NCBI GenBank assembly: GCA_019746355.1
Contig: JAIESC010000028.1
Span: 17,796-81,795 of the forward strand
DNA from: Xanthobacteraceae bacterium
GTDB lineage: Bacteria; Pseudomonadota; Alphaproteobacteria; Rhizobiales; Xanthobacteraceae
Direction of reading: 5' to 3'
DNA: 64,000 bases
The notes below the pieces were generated by a model. That model worked only from the letters and a program-made list of their open reading frames with translations. It was not told the origin of the DNA and ran no database searches. The position numbers and the translations under genes are program-made. Below, in pieces: positions 41,479-50,285 of this stretch (within the stretch, counting starts at the first letter, position 1; the number at the start of each line of letters is the position of its first letter).

Positions 41479-43794
41479 GTGAGCGTCCAGGACGTGTATT
41501 CAGCCAACAGCGTTGCCGGCCTTGCGAAGCCGGAGTTCCACGAAATGCCTGCTGCGCCGTCGGAAGACGAGCGGCGGCTCGCCGCAACCTATGAGCAGGC
41601 GGGCATCGGCATCGTCGAGATCGACGCCGCAGGCAAGCTGCTTCGGGTCAATGGTCATTTGTGCAACCTTCTCGGCGTCGAACCCAAGACGCTGCTGGGC
41701 CGGAGCCTGTTCGATCTGACCCATCCCGACGACGCGCAAAGGGACCAGGCGCAATATGCGCGGCAGGTCGCAGGTGAAATCGATGGCTATTCGCTGGAGA
41801 AGCGTTTCCGTCGCGCCGACGGCAGCTATGCCTGGGCGAGCATCACCTCGCGCAGCGTGAAGGACGCCGCGGGCCGGTTCCTTTACGCGGTGCGCGTGCA
41901 GCAGGACATCAGCGACCGCAAGCGGGCCGAGGACGCGATCTGGCGGCACGACCAGGAGCGATCGGCGCTGCATCAATTGACCGCGCGGCTGCAGTTCGCG
42001 GTGGAGTTCGAGCAGGTCTATGCGGCGGCCATGGACGCCATGTCCTGGGCGCTGCAATGCCAGCGCGCCTCGGTGCTGCTGTTCGATGCCGCGGGCGTCA
42101 TGCGCTTTGTCGCCGCGCGCGGGCTGTCGGAGGACTACCGCAAGGCGGTCGAGGGCCATTCGCCGTGGCGGCGCGACGCCGCCGATCCGCAACCGGTCTG
42201 CATCGACGACATCGCGGCCTCCGACCTGCCCGATGACCTCAAAGCCACGGTCACGCGCGAAGGCATCGCGGCACTGGCCTTCGTGCCGCTTCAGGACGCC
42301 GGCCGGCTGCTCGGCAAATTCATGATCTACTACGACGCGCCGCATGCCTTCACCAGCAATGAAGTGGCGCTTGCGGTGACCATTGCGCGGCACGTCGGCT
42401 TCAGCATCGAGCGGTTACGGGCGCAGCGGGCTGCCCTGCATCTTGCGGCCATCGTCGAATCCTCCGAGGACGCGATCGTCAGCAAGGACCTCGACGGCAT
42501 CGTCCTGACCTGGAACCAGGGCGCGGAGAAGCTGTTCGGCTACTCCGCCGAGGAGGCGATCGGCCAGCCGATCACCACGCTGGTCATTCCGCGGGATCGC
42601 TTGAGCGAAGAGCCGGAAATCCTCCAGCGCATCCGCCGCGGCGAGCGGGTCGAGCATTTCGAGACGGTGCGCCGCCGCAGGGACGGCGGCCTGATCGATA
42701 TCTCGCTCACCATTTCGCCGATCCGCGACCCGCAGGGCCGCATCATCGGCGCGTCGAAAATCGCCCGCGACATCACCGAGAAGAAGTTTGCCGAGCGCAG
42801 CCTCCGCGACAGCGAGCGGCGCTTGCAGGACCTGATGTCCGCCATTCCGGCGGCGATCTATACCACCGACGCCATGGGCCGGATCACCTATTTCAACGAG
42901 GCGGTGGTGGAGTTCGCAGGGCGCAGGCCCAGGCTCGGCAGCGACGAATGGTGCGTGACCTGGAAGCTTTTCCATCCGGACGGCACGGCCATGCCGCATG
43001 ACCAGTGCCCGATGGCCGTGGCGCTGAAGGAGGGAAAGCCGATCCGCGGCGTCGAGGCGGTTGCCGAGCGGCCCGACGGCACGCGCATTCCGTTCATTCC
43101 GTATCCCACGCCGCTGCGCGACACGGAGGGCAACATTACCGGCGCGATCAACATGCTGGTCGACATCAGCCAGCGCAAGGAGGCCGAGACGCAGCAGCGA
43201 ATCCTGCTCAACGAGCTCAACCATCGCGTCAAGAACAACATGCAGATGCTGCAGTCGCTGCTTTCGACCTCGATCCGGCAAACGAAGAGCGAGGAGGCGC
43301 GCAGGGTGCTGCAGGAGGCCGCCGGCCGGCTCGCCGCCATGGCGGCCGCGCAGCGCGCGCTGTACACGACCGGCGGCGCGGCGCGCTTCGATGCGTGCGA
43401 GTTCGTGCGCTCGATCTGCGCGACGGCGGAGCAGACGTTCCCGACGCGCACCTCGATCAGCTATCGGGCGGACGAAATCGAACTCACCAACGACATCGCC
43501 ATGCCGCTCGCGCTGATCCTCAACGAGTTGCTGACCAATGCGGTGAAATACGGCGCGAACGGCAAGGAAGGGAGCAAGGGCGGCACCATCCGCGTCGGGC
43601 TGACCCGCCGGCAGGACCGGTGCATACTCTCCGTCGAGGACGACGGGCCGGGATTTGATCTGGACGAAACCCGGCCGCGCGCCTCCGGGTTGTTCCTCAT
43701 TCAGGGATTGGCGCGGCAATTGGGCGGTCAGTTCATGGTCAGCACGTCGCCGACGCGTTGCAGTGTCGAGTTCGGGCAGGGGCTCGCATCGTGA
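41479..43794 (+). CDS. Soluble PAS-GAF-PAS-PAS HWE/HisKA_2 sensor histidine kinase
   Basis: A 771-residue kinase with no membrane segment. Order: PAS 1 (about 35-150, ending DISDRKRAE), GAF (about 165-315), PAS 2 (about 320-440, ending ARDITEKKFAE), PAS 3 (about 445-568, ending DISQRKEAE), HisKA_2 (about 575-650) with phospho-acceptor His near 582 in LLNELNHRVKNNMQ, and an ATPase domain (ILNELLTNAVKYGA, EDDGPGFD). This is the HWE/HisKA_2 class typical of alphaproteobacteria, often light- or redox-sensing or part of the general stress response. No flavin-binding LOV cysteine motif is evident. The start is GTG 41479 after GGGG. Its receiver overlaps it by four bases. Confidence 0.92.
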   Translation: MSVQDVYSANSVAGLAKPEFHEMPAAPSEDERRLAATYEQAGIGIVEIDAAGKLLRVNGHLCNLLGVEPKTLLGRSLFDLTHPDDAQRDQAQYARQVAGEIDGYSLEKRFRRADGSYAWASITSRSVKDAAGRFLYAVRVQQDISDRKRAEDAIWRHDQERSALHQLTARLQFAVEFEQVYAAAMDAMSWALQCQRASVLLFDAAGVMRFVAARGLSEDYRKAVEGHSPWRRDAADPQPVCIDDIAASDLPDDLKATVTREGIAALAFVPLQDAGRLLGKFMIYYDAPHAFTSNEVALAVTIARHVGFSIERLRAQRAALHLAAIVESSEDAIVSKDLDGIVLTWNQGAEKLFGYSAEEAIGQPITTLVIPRDRLSEEPEILQRIRRGERVEHFETVRRRRDGGLIDISLTISPIRDPQGRIIGASKIARDITEKKFAERSLRDSERRLQDLMSAIPAAIYTTDAMGRITYFNEAVVEFAGRRPRLGSDEWCVTWKLFHPDGTAMPHDQCPMAVALKEGKPIRGVEAVAERPDGTRIPFIPYPTPLRDTEGNITGAINMLVDISQRKEAETQQRILLNELNHRVKNNMQMLQSLLSTSIRQTKSEEARRVLQEAAGRLAAMAAAQRALYTTGGAARFDACEFVRSICATAEQTFPTRTSISYRADEIELTNDIAMPLALILNELLTNAVKYGANGKEGSKGGTIRVGLTRRQDRCILSVEDDGPGFDLDETRPRASGLFLIQGLARQLGGQFMVSTSPTRCSVEFGQGLAS

Positions 43795-44294
43795 CCGCGC
43801 GAAAGCTGGCGGTCCGGACGGTCGAGGCGGCGGCCGATTCCCCCGTGCGCCGCGGTCCTGCGCCCGTCTCGGCGCGGGACGATGTCGCTGGCTCGGCGCG
43901 CGACATCTCCACGCCGCTCAGCGTGCTGATCGTCGAGGACGACTTTTTGGTGGCGCTCGCGGCCGAGGCGGCGCTGCGCGAGGCAGGCTTCACGGTCATC
44001 GGCGTGGCCGCAAGCGCGGATGAGGCGATTGCGGAGGCGGCCGCCAAGCAGCCATCGCTGGTGATCATGGATGTGCGGCTCGCCGGGCGGCGCGACGGCA
44101 TCGATGCGGCGATCGAGCTGTTCCGCGCGCACGGCATCCGCTGCGTTTTCGCAACGGCGCACGCCGACACGGAGGCCCATCTGCGCGCCAGGCCGGCGAA
44201 GCCGCTCGGATGGCTGCAAAAGCCCTATTCCATGCTGGAGCTCGTGGGCGTGGTGCGGCAGATGGCGCACAAGCTTGGCCAGAGCGACCGGTAG
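43791..44294 (+). CDS. Single-domain response regulator coupled to the HWE kinase
   Basis: A 167-residue receiver. A disordered N-terminus of about 40 residues is followed by VLIVEDDFLVALAAEAALRE, VIMDVRLAGRRDGIDAAIEL (phospho-acceptor Asp), CVFATAHAD (Thr/Ser position) and LQKPYSMLEL (Lys). No DNA-binding domain follows. The GTG at 43791 overlaps the kinase stop in a GTGA junction, so the two are coupled and the receiver is the natural partner. A frame start at 43758 is possible but lies inside the kinase. Confidence 0.9.
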   Translation: MTARKLAVRTVEAAADSPVRRGPAPVSARDDVAGSARDISTPLSVLIVEDDFLVALAAEAALREAGFTVIGVAASADEAIAEAAAKQPSLVIMDVRLAGRRDGIDAAIELFRAHGIRCVFATAHADTEAHLRARPAKPLGWLQKPYSMLELVGVVRQMAHKLGQSDR

Positions 44295-44644
44295 GAACGA
44301 TCCTCAACCGCGCTTGGGTTTCTTCTCGGATTGTTGAGCGCCACGGCGGCGCGGATGAGCGCCTTCAGCGCCGTTTCATCGATCCTGTCGCCCTCATGGA
44401 TATCGATGGCGCGCCGGGTGTTGCCTTCGAGGCTCGAGTTGAACAGGCGTGACGGGTCCTTGAGCGACGCGCCCTTGGCGAAGGTCATCTTCACGGCGTC
44501 CTTGTACGTCTCGCCGGTGCAGATGATTCCGGCGTGCGACCACACCGGGACGCCGCGCCACTTCCACTCCTCGACCGCATCGGGGTTGGCCTGCTTGATG
44601 AGGGGCCGGACCCGGGCGAGCGTCTCGCCCCGCCAATCACCCAA
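44225..44644 (-). pseudogene. DUF1801 protein damaged at both ends
   Basis: The core GDWRGETLARVRPLIKQANP, DAVEEWKWRGVPVWSHAGII, CTGETYKDAVKMTFAKGASL and IDIHEGDRIDETALKALIRA is clearly DUF1801. At the 5' side the expected extension (frame codons give KSCEPVSRAAAPLAEEL) runs into a 14-bp tandem repeat with an in-frame TGA at 44696-44698 and no ATG or GTG; only a TTG at 44644 could start. At the 3' side one lost base near 44330-44335 makes the frame run past the natural end (SEKKPKRG then TGA at 44304) into the receiver gene. I expect it to be impaired. Confidence 0.6.
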
Positions 44645-44677
44645 CTCCTCAGCAAGCGGCGCAGCAGCTCGGGATAC

Positions 44678-44730
44678 TGGCTCACAGGACTTGGCTCACA
44701 GGACTTGGCTCACAGGACTTGGCTCACAGG
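44678..44730. repeat. 14-bp tandem repeat, about 3.8 copies
   Basis: The unit TGGCTCACAGGACT occurs three times in full (44678, 44692, 44706) and once in part (44720-44730), without mismatches. Since 14 is not a multiple of three, each change of copy number changes the reading frame. It separates two DUF1801 genes and overlaps the expected start of the second. Confidence 0.9.
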
Positions 44731-44734
44731 CTGC

Positions 44735-45232
44735 TCACATCCGCTCGCCGGGCAATTCGCTCGCCTGTTTCACCCAGGCGACGAGCTGCGCTTCGTCGAG
44801 CGTGGCGTCCTCGTGGATGTCGAGATAGCGCACGTGCTTGTGCTTGGACTCGCCGGGCGGCACGGGACGCAGCGATACGCCGCGGAAGAACGCCACCTTG
44901 ACGTACCTGGTGAAGCAATGGACGCTGAGGAACCAGCCCTGGCCCTCGAAGCCATAGAGCGGCGAGTTCCATTTGACTGCCTTGTACACGCCGGGGACGG
45001 TGCGCGTGATGAGCGCGTCGAGACGGCGGCCGACGTCGCTTTTCCAGCCCGGCATGGCGGCGATGTAGGCCTGCACGGGCGCGTCGCCATAGGCCTTCGC
45101 GATCTGCGGGTTGCCGCCGGAGAGGAGGGCGGGCTTTGCGGCCTTGCCGGACTGCGGCTTCGATGCCGGCTTGGAGGCAGGCTTGCGTGGCTTGGCCGCC
45201 TTCGTTGACTTGGTGGTCGTCTTTTTGGCCAT
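44735..45232 (-). CDS. DUF1801 domain protein
   Basis: A 165-residue protein. A Lys/Ala/Pro-rich N-terminus (KKTTTKSTKAAKPRKPASKP) precedes the DUF1801 domain: YIAAMPGWKSDVGRRLDALI, VPGVYKAVKWNSPLYGFEGQ, GWFLSVHCFTRYVKVAFFRG and RYLDIHEDATLDEAQLVAWV. The family has a small alpha/beta fold of unknown biochemical role. The start ATG 45232 begins directly before the basic tail; the frame upstream is not family-like. A second, damaged DUF1801 gene follows behind the 14-bp repeat. Confidence 0.8.
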   Translation of the reverse strand: MAKKTTTKSTKAAKPRKPASKPASKPQSGKAAKPALLSGGNPQIAKAYGDAPVQAYIAAMPGWKSDVGRRLDALITRTVPGVYKAVKWNSPLYGFEGQGWFLSVHCFTRYVKVAFFRGVSLRPVPPGESKHKHVRYLDIHEDATLDEAQLVAWVKQASELPGERM

Positions 45233-45418
45233 TGCGTGCACTTCAATTCCACTGATGAACGGATCAACCATCAAGCCATAGCTGATTTTGCTAGTCCGCT
45301 CGTCACCGCCCGTGTCGCATGCCTGGATGCGCCGAAAAAGTCAGCGGCCCGGCGCGCTCAAGCGCACCGGGCCTGGACCCGTTCGGCGATACCGCGTCGG
45401 CCGATGTCCGGCGTTCGC

Positions 45419-46045
45419 CTATCGCTGCGGCGCCGATTCACCTTGCTGCGAGGCCGAACCGCTCGCGCCGGCGTTGCCTCCCCGCGCCTTCACCGACGCC
45501 TTTCCGGTGGTCTCGGAACTGCCGCTGCGGCTGCCCGATCCGGTCGTCGTGCGGGTGGAGCTGTCGACCCCAATGCGAGCCGAGGTGCCTGAGGACGAAC
45601 GCGTCACGGTCCGGCTCGTGGAGCCGCCCGGGGCCACGATGCCGCGCCGCCGCTTCTCGACGACGGTCATGCGGCTGGACGGGGCGCTGGCATAGACGCG
45701 GGTTGGTTTCTTGCTGCCGTACTTCTTCTTTTTCTTCACCACCGTCACGCTCGACGGCCGGTCGTCGCTGGCGACGACATGGGTGCGGGAGCGCTTGTGG
45801 ATCACCGCGGTGTCGCCGCCGCTCCGCCCGCGCGTCACGGTGCGGCTGGATGAGCCGGACCTGACGTTGGCACGGACGTTGGCGGACATGTCCGACTTGG
45901 CGCGCGCGGCCTTGCCCGATCCGCCGGACTGCTCGGTCGAGGTTTGCAGTGTTCCCTGCGAACGGTCGCTGCCTTGCTGACCTTGTGCGAACGCCGCGAA
46001 CGCGACGGTCGTCGCGGCCAGTGCCGCAATTGCAAGAGTTCTCAT
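45419..46045 (-). CDS. Secreted low-complexity Ser/Arg/Thr-rich hypothetical protein
   Basis: About 208 residues. A signal peptide (MRTLAIAALAATTVAFAAFA) is followed by a low-complexity chain rich in Ser, Thr, Arg and Gly, with repeated SRTVTR elements and patches such as VVKKKKKYGSKKP and VVEKRRRGIVAPGG. It resembles the basic exported proteins of unknown role in Bradyrhizobium. The ATG at 46045 precedes a typical signal sequence. The frame extends 14 codons further upstream without support. Confidence 0.6.
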   Translation of the reverse strand: MRTLAIAALAATTVAFAAFAQGQQGSDRSQGTLQTSTEQSGGSGKAARAKSDMSANVRANVRSGSSSRTVTRGRSGGDTAVIHKRSRTHVVASDDRPSSVTVVKKKKKYGSKKPTRVYASAPSSRMTVVEKRRRGIVAPGGSTSRTVTRSSSGTSARIGVDSSTRTTTGSGSRSGSSETTGKASVKARGGNAGASGSASQQGESAPQR

Positions 46046-46388
46046 GGGTCGGAATCCTCCAGGTTTTTGTTCCCCCGACGACTCCAAGCAGCGAAGCGCG
46101 CGACAGGTTTCACAATCTCGTTAATTTCGCCGTGAAATGAACCGGTGTTTAGCCGGGTCGTTCCGCGTCGCAGCCCTTTGTCACTTTCGTGTGTTCGAAG
46201 CGGCGCTGCGATGACTGAACGCAGCCCGGCCATAATTTCCGGACATGCTCGCGGTTCGCCATCAGCGCGCCAGCGTTCGCGCGCGTGTTCGGCGCACTAT
46301 GGCGGCGAGCGTCGCGAGCGGAACATCCCGACCGCGCTTGGGTTACGAGACATTGTTGTCTTGTTGCCGGGCGGAGGCTTGAACGCCG
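46046..46388. promoter_or_regulatory. Divergent intergenic region before the PBP gene
   Basis: No gene is supported here. An inverted repeat TTTCAC (46109-46114) and GTGAAA (46132-46137) encloses an A/T-richer core CTCGTTAATTTCG, a plausible promoter or operator zone for the two divergent genes. Frames that cross the region are antisense shadows. Confidence 0.3.
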
Positions 46389-49300
46389 ATGGAATCGTTG
46401 CTGGTCCAGGTCTTCGCCACGCTGCTGACGCTCAGTCAGGTTCTTATCCAGCCGACGCAAGTCAAGACGAGCTTCGATCCCAGCCGCGATCAAGGCGAGG
46501 TGGTCAGCGTGTTGCGCCAAGGCTGCATGCACATGCGGCGCGCCTTCGAGATCGAAGACCTGAACCTGGACGATCTGGTCGCGACCGCCATGGACGATCC
46601 CGACGCCCGGTCGGCCACGTTTCGCGGCGTCCGCTTCACCGATCTGCATGAGGCCTACAAAGCCCTCTGCAAGGGCGCGGCCAACAAGCTGCCGGTCGAT
46701 CTCGCCGCGGTGATCGAATTCTACAACCGGGCGCTGACGGAACTTCCCGATCACACCCGGCTGCGTGACCTGAAACTGCCGGCCACCACCATGGTGCTCG
46801 ACAGGAACGGCGAGAAATTCGCCGAGGTCTATGAGCCGGCCAACCGCCGCATCCCGGTGCGGCTGACGGCGGTCGCGCCGATCCTGCCGGAGGCCTTCAT
46901 CGCCTCCGAGGACAAGCGGTTTCGCGAGCATAAAGGCGTCGACGAGCGCGGCCTCATCCGTGCCTTCATCGCCAACATGGCGGCCGGTGAAGGCCAGGGC
47001 GGCATGCAGGGGGGCTCGACCATCACCCAGCAGGTGGCGAAGAACCTTCTGGTCGGGCGCGAGAACAGCTACGTCCGCAAGATGCGCGAGATGGTCGTGG
47101 CGGCCCGCATGGAGACCGTCCTGAGCAAAGACGCGATTCTGGAGCTCTATCTCAACGCCATCTATCTCGGGCGCGGAGCTTGGGGCGTGCAGATGGCGGC
47201 GCAAACCTATTTCGGCAAGGACGCGAGCGCGGTGAACGCCGGCGAAGCGGCCTTGCTCGCTGGCCTGGCGAAGGGGCCGAGCTACTACAGCCCCGACCGG
47301 TATCCGGAGCGGTCGCGGGAACGCACCGCCTATGTGCTCAACCGCATGCGCGAAGACGACGTCATCAGCGCCGGACAGATGGACCAGGCGATGGCGCAGC
47401 CACCACATCTCATTCTGCGCGACACCAACCGGCGGATGAGCGGCTATCACGTGGTCGACCACATCCGCCGCGAGGCGCGTCGCGTCGCCGACATCATGCT
47501 TCTTTCCGATGACGCCTACGTGATCCGCTCGACGCTCGACGCGCGCATCCAGAAGGCCGCGGAAGCCGCGTTGCAGGATGGGCTTGCCGATTACGAGCGC
47601 GGCATGGGCCGGGCGAGATTTGAAAGTGCCGAGATGAATGTGCGCGACCGCGTCGATGCGTTGCTCCGCACTCCCGCGGGCGATCTGCCGCCATGGCAGC
47701 AGGCGCTGACCTCTGCACGCCTGCCGCTCTATGACGTGCACTGGCCAGCGGCGGTGGTGCTGGACAAGGCCGACACCCGGCAAAAGCCGGGCAATCTGTG
47801 GGTTGGCCTCGCCGACGGCCGGATCGTTCCGCTGCAGGTTCCGGGCGAGGCGCGACGGAAGCTGAAGCCCTATGACGTGGTCTACGTGCGGCTTGCGACA
47901 ACGAAAAAGAACGAGACCACGGCGGAGCTTCGGATCCGGCCCAAGGTGCAGGGGGCCGTGGTGGTGATCGACAACGCCACCGGCGGCATCCTGGCGATGA
48001 CCGGCAGCTTCTCCTATCCGCTGAGCCAGCTCAACCGCGTCACCCAGTCATGGCGGCAGCCCGGCTCCGCGTTCAAGCCGCTCACTTATCTCACGGCGCT
48101 CGGCAAGGGACTGCAGCCCACCACCCTGATCAGCGACTCGCCGCTGACGCTGCCGCCGATCGGCAGCAGAAAACACGCGCGCGCCGGCGACTGGTGGTCG
48201 CCTCACAACTATGACAACAAGTCAGGCTCGACCATCACGCTGCGCCAGGCGCTGGAGCGATCGCGTAACGTCCCGACTGCCCAGCTGATGGCGCGCGGCA
48301 TCGCCGCGACGCCCGAGGCAGGATTGAAGGAAATCTGCAACCTCGCGCTCGAGCTGCAGCTCTACGGCAAGTGCGTGCACTTCTATCCGTTCGTGCTCGG
48401 AGCCCAGCCGGTACGTCCGCTCGACCTCGCGCGGTTCTACGCGACCGTGGCCAACGAGGGCGTGCTGCCGGACACGCATATGATCGAGAAGATTTCCGAT
48501 CCGTCCGGCGAGCGGTTCGACTACGAGCCGCCGCAGGGCAAGCGTATCGCGTCGGCCGATGCCGCCGCGTTCTATCAGCTCAAGTCGATCCTCGAGGGCG
48601 TGGTGCTGCGCGGCACCGCCGCGCGTCTGTCGGCCTGGGCTCCGTATCTCGCCGGCAAGACCGGCACCACCGACGATGAAACCGATGCCTGGTTTATCGG
48701 ATTCAGCAACGAGGCGACGGTCGCGGTCTGGGTCGGCTACGACAACGCGAAGGGCCGGCAGACGCTGGGAAAGGGCCGCACCGGCGGCAACGTCGCGGTG
48801 CCGATCTTTGCGCCGATCATGGAGGCGGTGTGGAAGGAGTTTCCGCAGACGGCGCTTGCGCCGCCGCGCGATGCCGCCTCGCAACTGGCTGTCGCCTCCA
48901 ACACTGAGGGCAAGCAGGGGCGCGAGTCCAGGCGCGAGCCAAAGCGAAGCAGCAAGGGCTTCGAGATCGTCGAATATCTGCGCACGGATGCGAAGGGCCA
49001 TGTCAGCGACAAGCGTTACGCGCTGACCGCCGACCGCAGCAGCTCGCACGTGGTGCGCCGCAGCCGGCCGCGCGACATCGATCAGGACGGCTATGCCTCG
49101 GCCCGCGCGTACGGGCCGGAGCGCGCCCAGGAGCGATCCTGGAACTGGTTCGGCGGCGGGGGCGGGTGGGGATCGCAAGGCCCGTTCGGCGGCCCAAGCC
49201 CAAGCGCACGCCCAAGCTCAAGCCCAAGCCAAAATGCGTTTGGACAAGATGGCGGCTTCGGCGGCGGCCAAGGGCGCTCAAGCCCGCGCTCACGCCCAAG

Positions 49301-49391
49301 CACGTTTGGACAGGATGACGGCTTTGGCGGTGGCCGTGGCGTCTCACGTCCAGCCCCAAGCACGTTTGGACAGGGCGGCTTTTGGCGCTGA
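46389..49391 (+). CDS. Class A penicillin-binding protein (PBP1A/1C-like) with Gly/Ser tail
   Basis: A 1000-residue bifunctional peptidoglycan synthase. The N-terminus has a short hydrophobic segment and an about 120-residue extra domain. The glycosyltransferase 51 domain shows IASEDKRFREHKGVD (catalytic Glu near 175), GGSTITQQVAKNLL and LELYLNAIYLGRGAWG. The transpeptidase has QPGSAFKPLTY (nucleophile Ser near 560), SRN (near 625) and KTGTTDDETDAWFIG (near 757). The tail, about residues 905-1000, is Gly/Ser/Pro-rich with repeated STFGQ and FGQDGGFGGG elements, unusual for the family. It polymerises and crosslinks cell wall at the inner membrane. Confidence 0.93.
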   Translation: MESLLVQVFATLLTLSQVLIQPTQVKTSFDPSRDQGEVVSVLRQGCMHMRRAFEIEDLNLDDLVATAMDDPDARSATFRGVRFTDLHEAYKALCKGAANKLPVDLAAVIEFYNRALTELPDHTRLRDLKLPATTMVLDRNGEKFAEVYEPANRRIPVRLTAVAPILPEAFIASEDKRFREHKGVDERGLIRAFIANMAAGEGQGGMQGGSTITQQVAKNLLVGRENSYVRKMREMVVAARMETVLSKDAILELYLNAIYLGRGAWGVQMAAQTYFGKDASAVNAGEAALLAGLAKGPSYYSPDRYPERSRERTAYVLNRMREDDVISAGQMDQAMAQPPHLILRDTNRRMSGYHVVDHIRREARRVADIMLLSDDAYVIRSTLDARIQKAAEAALQDGLADYERGMGRARFESAEMNVRDRVDALLRTPAGDLPPWQQALTSARLPLYDVHWPAAVVLDKADTRQKPGNLWVGLADGRIVPLQVPGEARRKLKPYDVVYVRLATTKKNETTAELRIRPKVQGAVVVIDNATGGILAMTGSFSYPLSQLNRVTQSWRQPGSAFKPLTYLTALGKGLQPTTLISDSPLTLPPIGSRKHARAGDWWSPHNYDNKSGSTITLRQALERSRNVPTAQLMARGIAATPEAGLKEICNLALELQLYGKCVHFYPFVLGAQPVRPLDLARFYATVANEGVLPDTHMIEKISDPSGERFDYEPPQGKRIASADAAAFYQLKSILEGVVLRGTAARLSAWAPYLAGKTGTTDDETDAWFIGFSNEATVAVWVGYDNAKGRQTLGKGRTGGNVAVPIFAPIMEAVWKEFPQTALAPPRDAASQLAVASNTEGKQGRESRREPKRSSKGFEIVEYLRTDAKGHVSDKRYALTADRSSSHVVRRSRPRDIDQDGYASARAYGPERAQERSWNWFGGGGGWGSQGPFGGPSPSARPSSSPSQNAFGQDGGFGGGQGRSSPRSRPSTFGQDDGFGGGRGVSRPAPSTFGQGGFWR

Positions 49392-49438
49392 TGACAGATC
49401 CCGATCGAAGCGAAAAGTCAGTTCACAGGGCGTGAGGA

Positions 49439-49648
49439 ATGCTGGAGAATCTGCGGGAGCTGCATCGGCTCGAGGCTGAGCTTGCGCGAGAGCTCGAGCG
49501 GTTGCGGCAGGAAGCTGAGCGCAAGCCCAACACCATCATCAGCCTGCTTTACACGCGCGTTGTCGCGGAGTGCGAATCGGTCCGGGCCGAAATCGCCGAA
49601 CTGACCCATGCGGTGCTCGCGGAGCAGCGGCCGCAAGGCAGCGCATAG
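49439..49648 (+). CDS. Small coiled-coil hypothetical protein (paralog of 41172)
   Basis: A 69-residue helical protein: ENLRELHRLEAELARELERL, RQEAERKPNTIISLLYTRVV, AECESVRAEIAELTHAVLAE, QRPQGSA. It is colinear with the protein at 41172-41381, including LYTRxxxEC and the EQxPxG end, so the two are paralogs about 8 kb apart. Function is unknown. The ATG at 49439 follows GTGAGGA closely. It lies 47 bases behind the PBP gene and may share its transcript. Confidence 0.62.
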   Translation: MLENLRELHRLEAELARELERLRQEAERKPNTIISLLYTRVVAECESVRAEIAELTHAVLAEQRPQGSA

Positions 49649-49735
49649 CCGGTTGCCGTAGATTTGACGCCCCGCACGGTCGCAAATCGCGCGGGGCGTC
49701 AAGGTCAGATCTGAAATGCTTCGTCGTTGGTCGCG

Positions 49736-50053
49736 TCAGTCGATGATCTGCACCACGCGGCGGCTGGACGGCTCGACCAGCACGACGTGATTGTCGTGAT
49801 AGACGTAACGATACCTCGCGACCGAGGGGCCCCAGTCGGCCGGTATGCTCTGCAGCTCCACGTCGGCCGGGAGCGTCGCGCCGACCGTCACGCGCTCCTT
49901 AACGATGGACGGACGGACCTTCTCCTTCACCACGTATTCCTTGATCCGCGTGCGCTGCTCGGGGGCAATCTCAACGCTGACGGATTGCGCCAGCGCCTGC
50001 GCGCCGAACGTGATCGTCAGAGCAGTCGCCGTTGCTAGGACGTAAAGTTTCAT
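49736..50053 (-). CDS. DUF1236 family secreted protein
   Basis: A 105-residue protein: signal peptide MKLYVLATATALTITFGAQA, cleavage near ALAQ, then VEIAPEQRTRIKEYVVKEKV, VTVGATLPADVELQSIPADW and YRYVYHDNHVVLVEPSSRRV, the DUF1236 pattern ending in VVQIID. The family is frequent in Bradyrhizobium and relatives and is thought to be exported; role unknown. The start ATG 50053 has AGGAG 7 bases upstream. Confidence 0.85.
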   Translation of the reverse strand: MKLYVLATATALTITFGAQALAQSVSVEIAPEQRTRIKEYVVKEKVRPSIVKERVTVGATLPADVELQSIPADWGPSVARYRYVYHDNHVVLVEPSSRRVVQIID

Positions 50054-50135
50054 CGGTTTCTCCTGTGGGCGCCCCGACGCACGAAAACGCCTTGATGTGC
50101 GCTGATGTTCCCTGGCGACTTGAGCGCTGCAGCCT

Positions 50136-50273
50136 TTACGGCACGCCCGCGCCACTCAGGACGAAGCTGATTGTTGCGGCCGCGAGGAACGCGAGCCCGA
50201 CCAGGATGCCCCAGCCCGTCGCCCAATAGCCGGAACGCCGACCGTACGGTTTCGCGACGCGCGGTCCGTGCAT
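50136..50273 (-). CDS. Small one-helix membrane protein, 45 aa
   Basis: ATG 50273 to TAA 50136 encodes MHGPRVAKPYGRRSGYWATG followed by the hydrophobic WGILVGLAFLAAATISFVLS and GAGVP. It has a basic cytoplasmic head and a single membrane helix. AGGAG lies 9 bases upstream. It begins 12 bases after the stop of another one-helix protein on the same strand, so the two are an operon. Function is unknown. Confidence 0.65.
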   Translation of the reverse strand: MHGPRVAKPYGRRSGYWATGWGILVGLAFLAAATISFVLSGAGVP

Positions 50274-50285
50274 GCCGGCAAGCTC

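Noticed and set aside
44678..44730. CRISPR-like array
   Set aside because: The 14-bp units are directly adjacent with no spacers, so this is a plain tandem repeat.
46149..47783. A 544-codon minus-strand frame opposite the PBP gene
   Set aside because: Shadow of the glycosyltransferase domain; no motif of its own.
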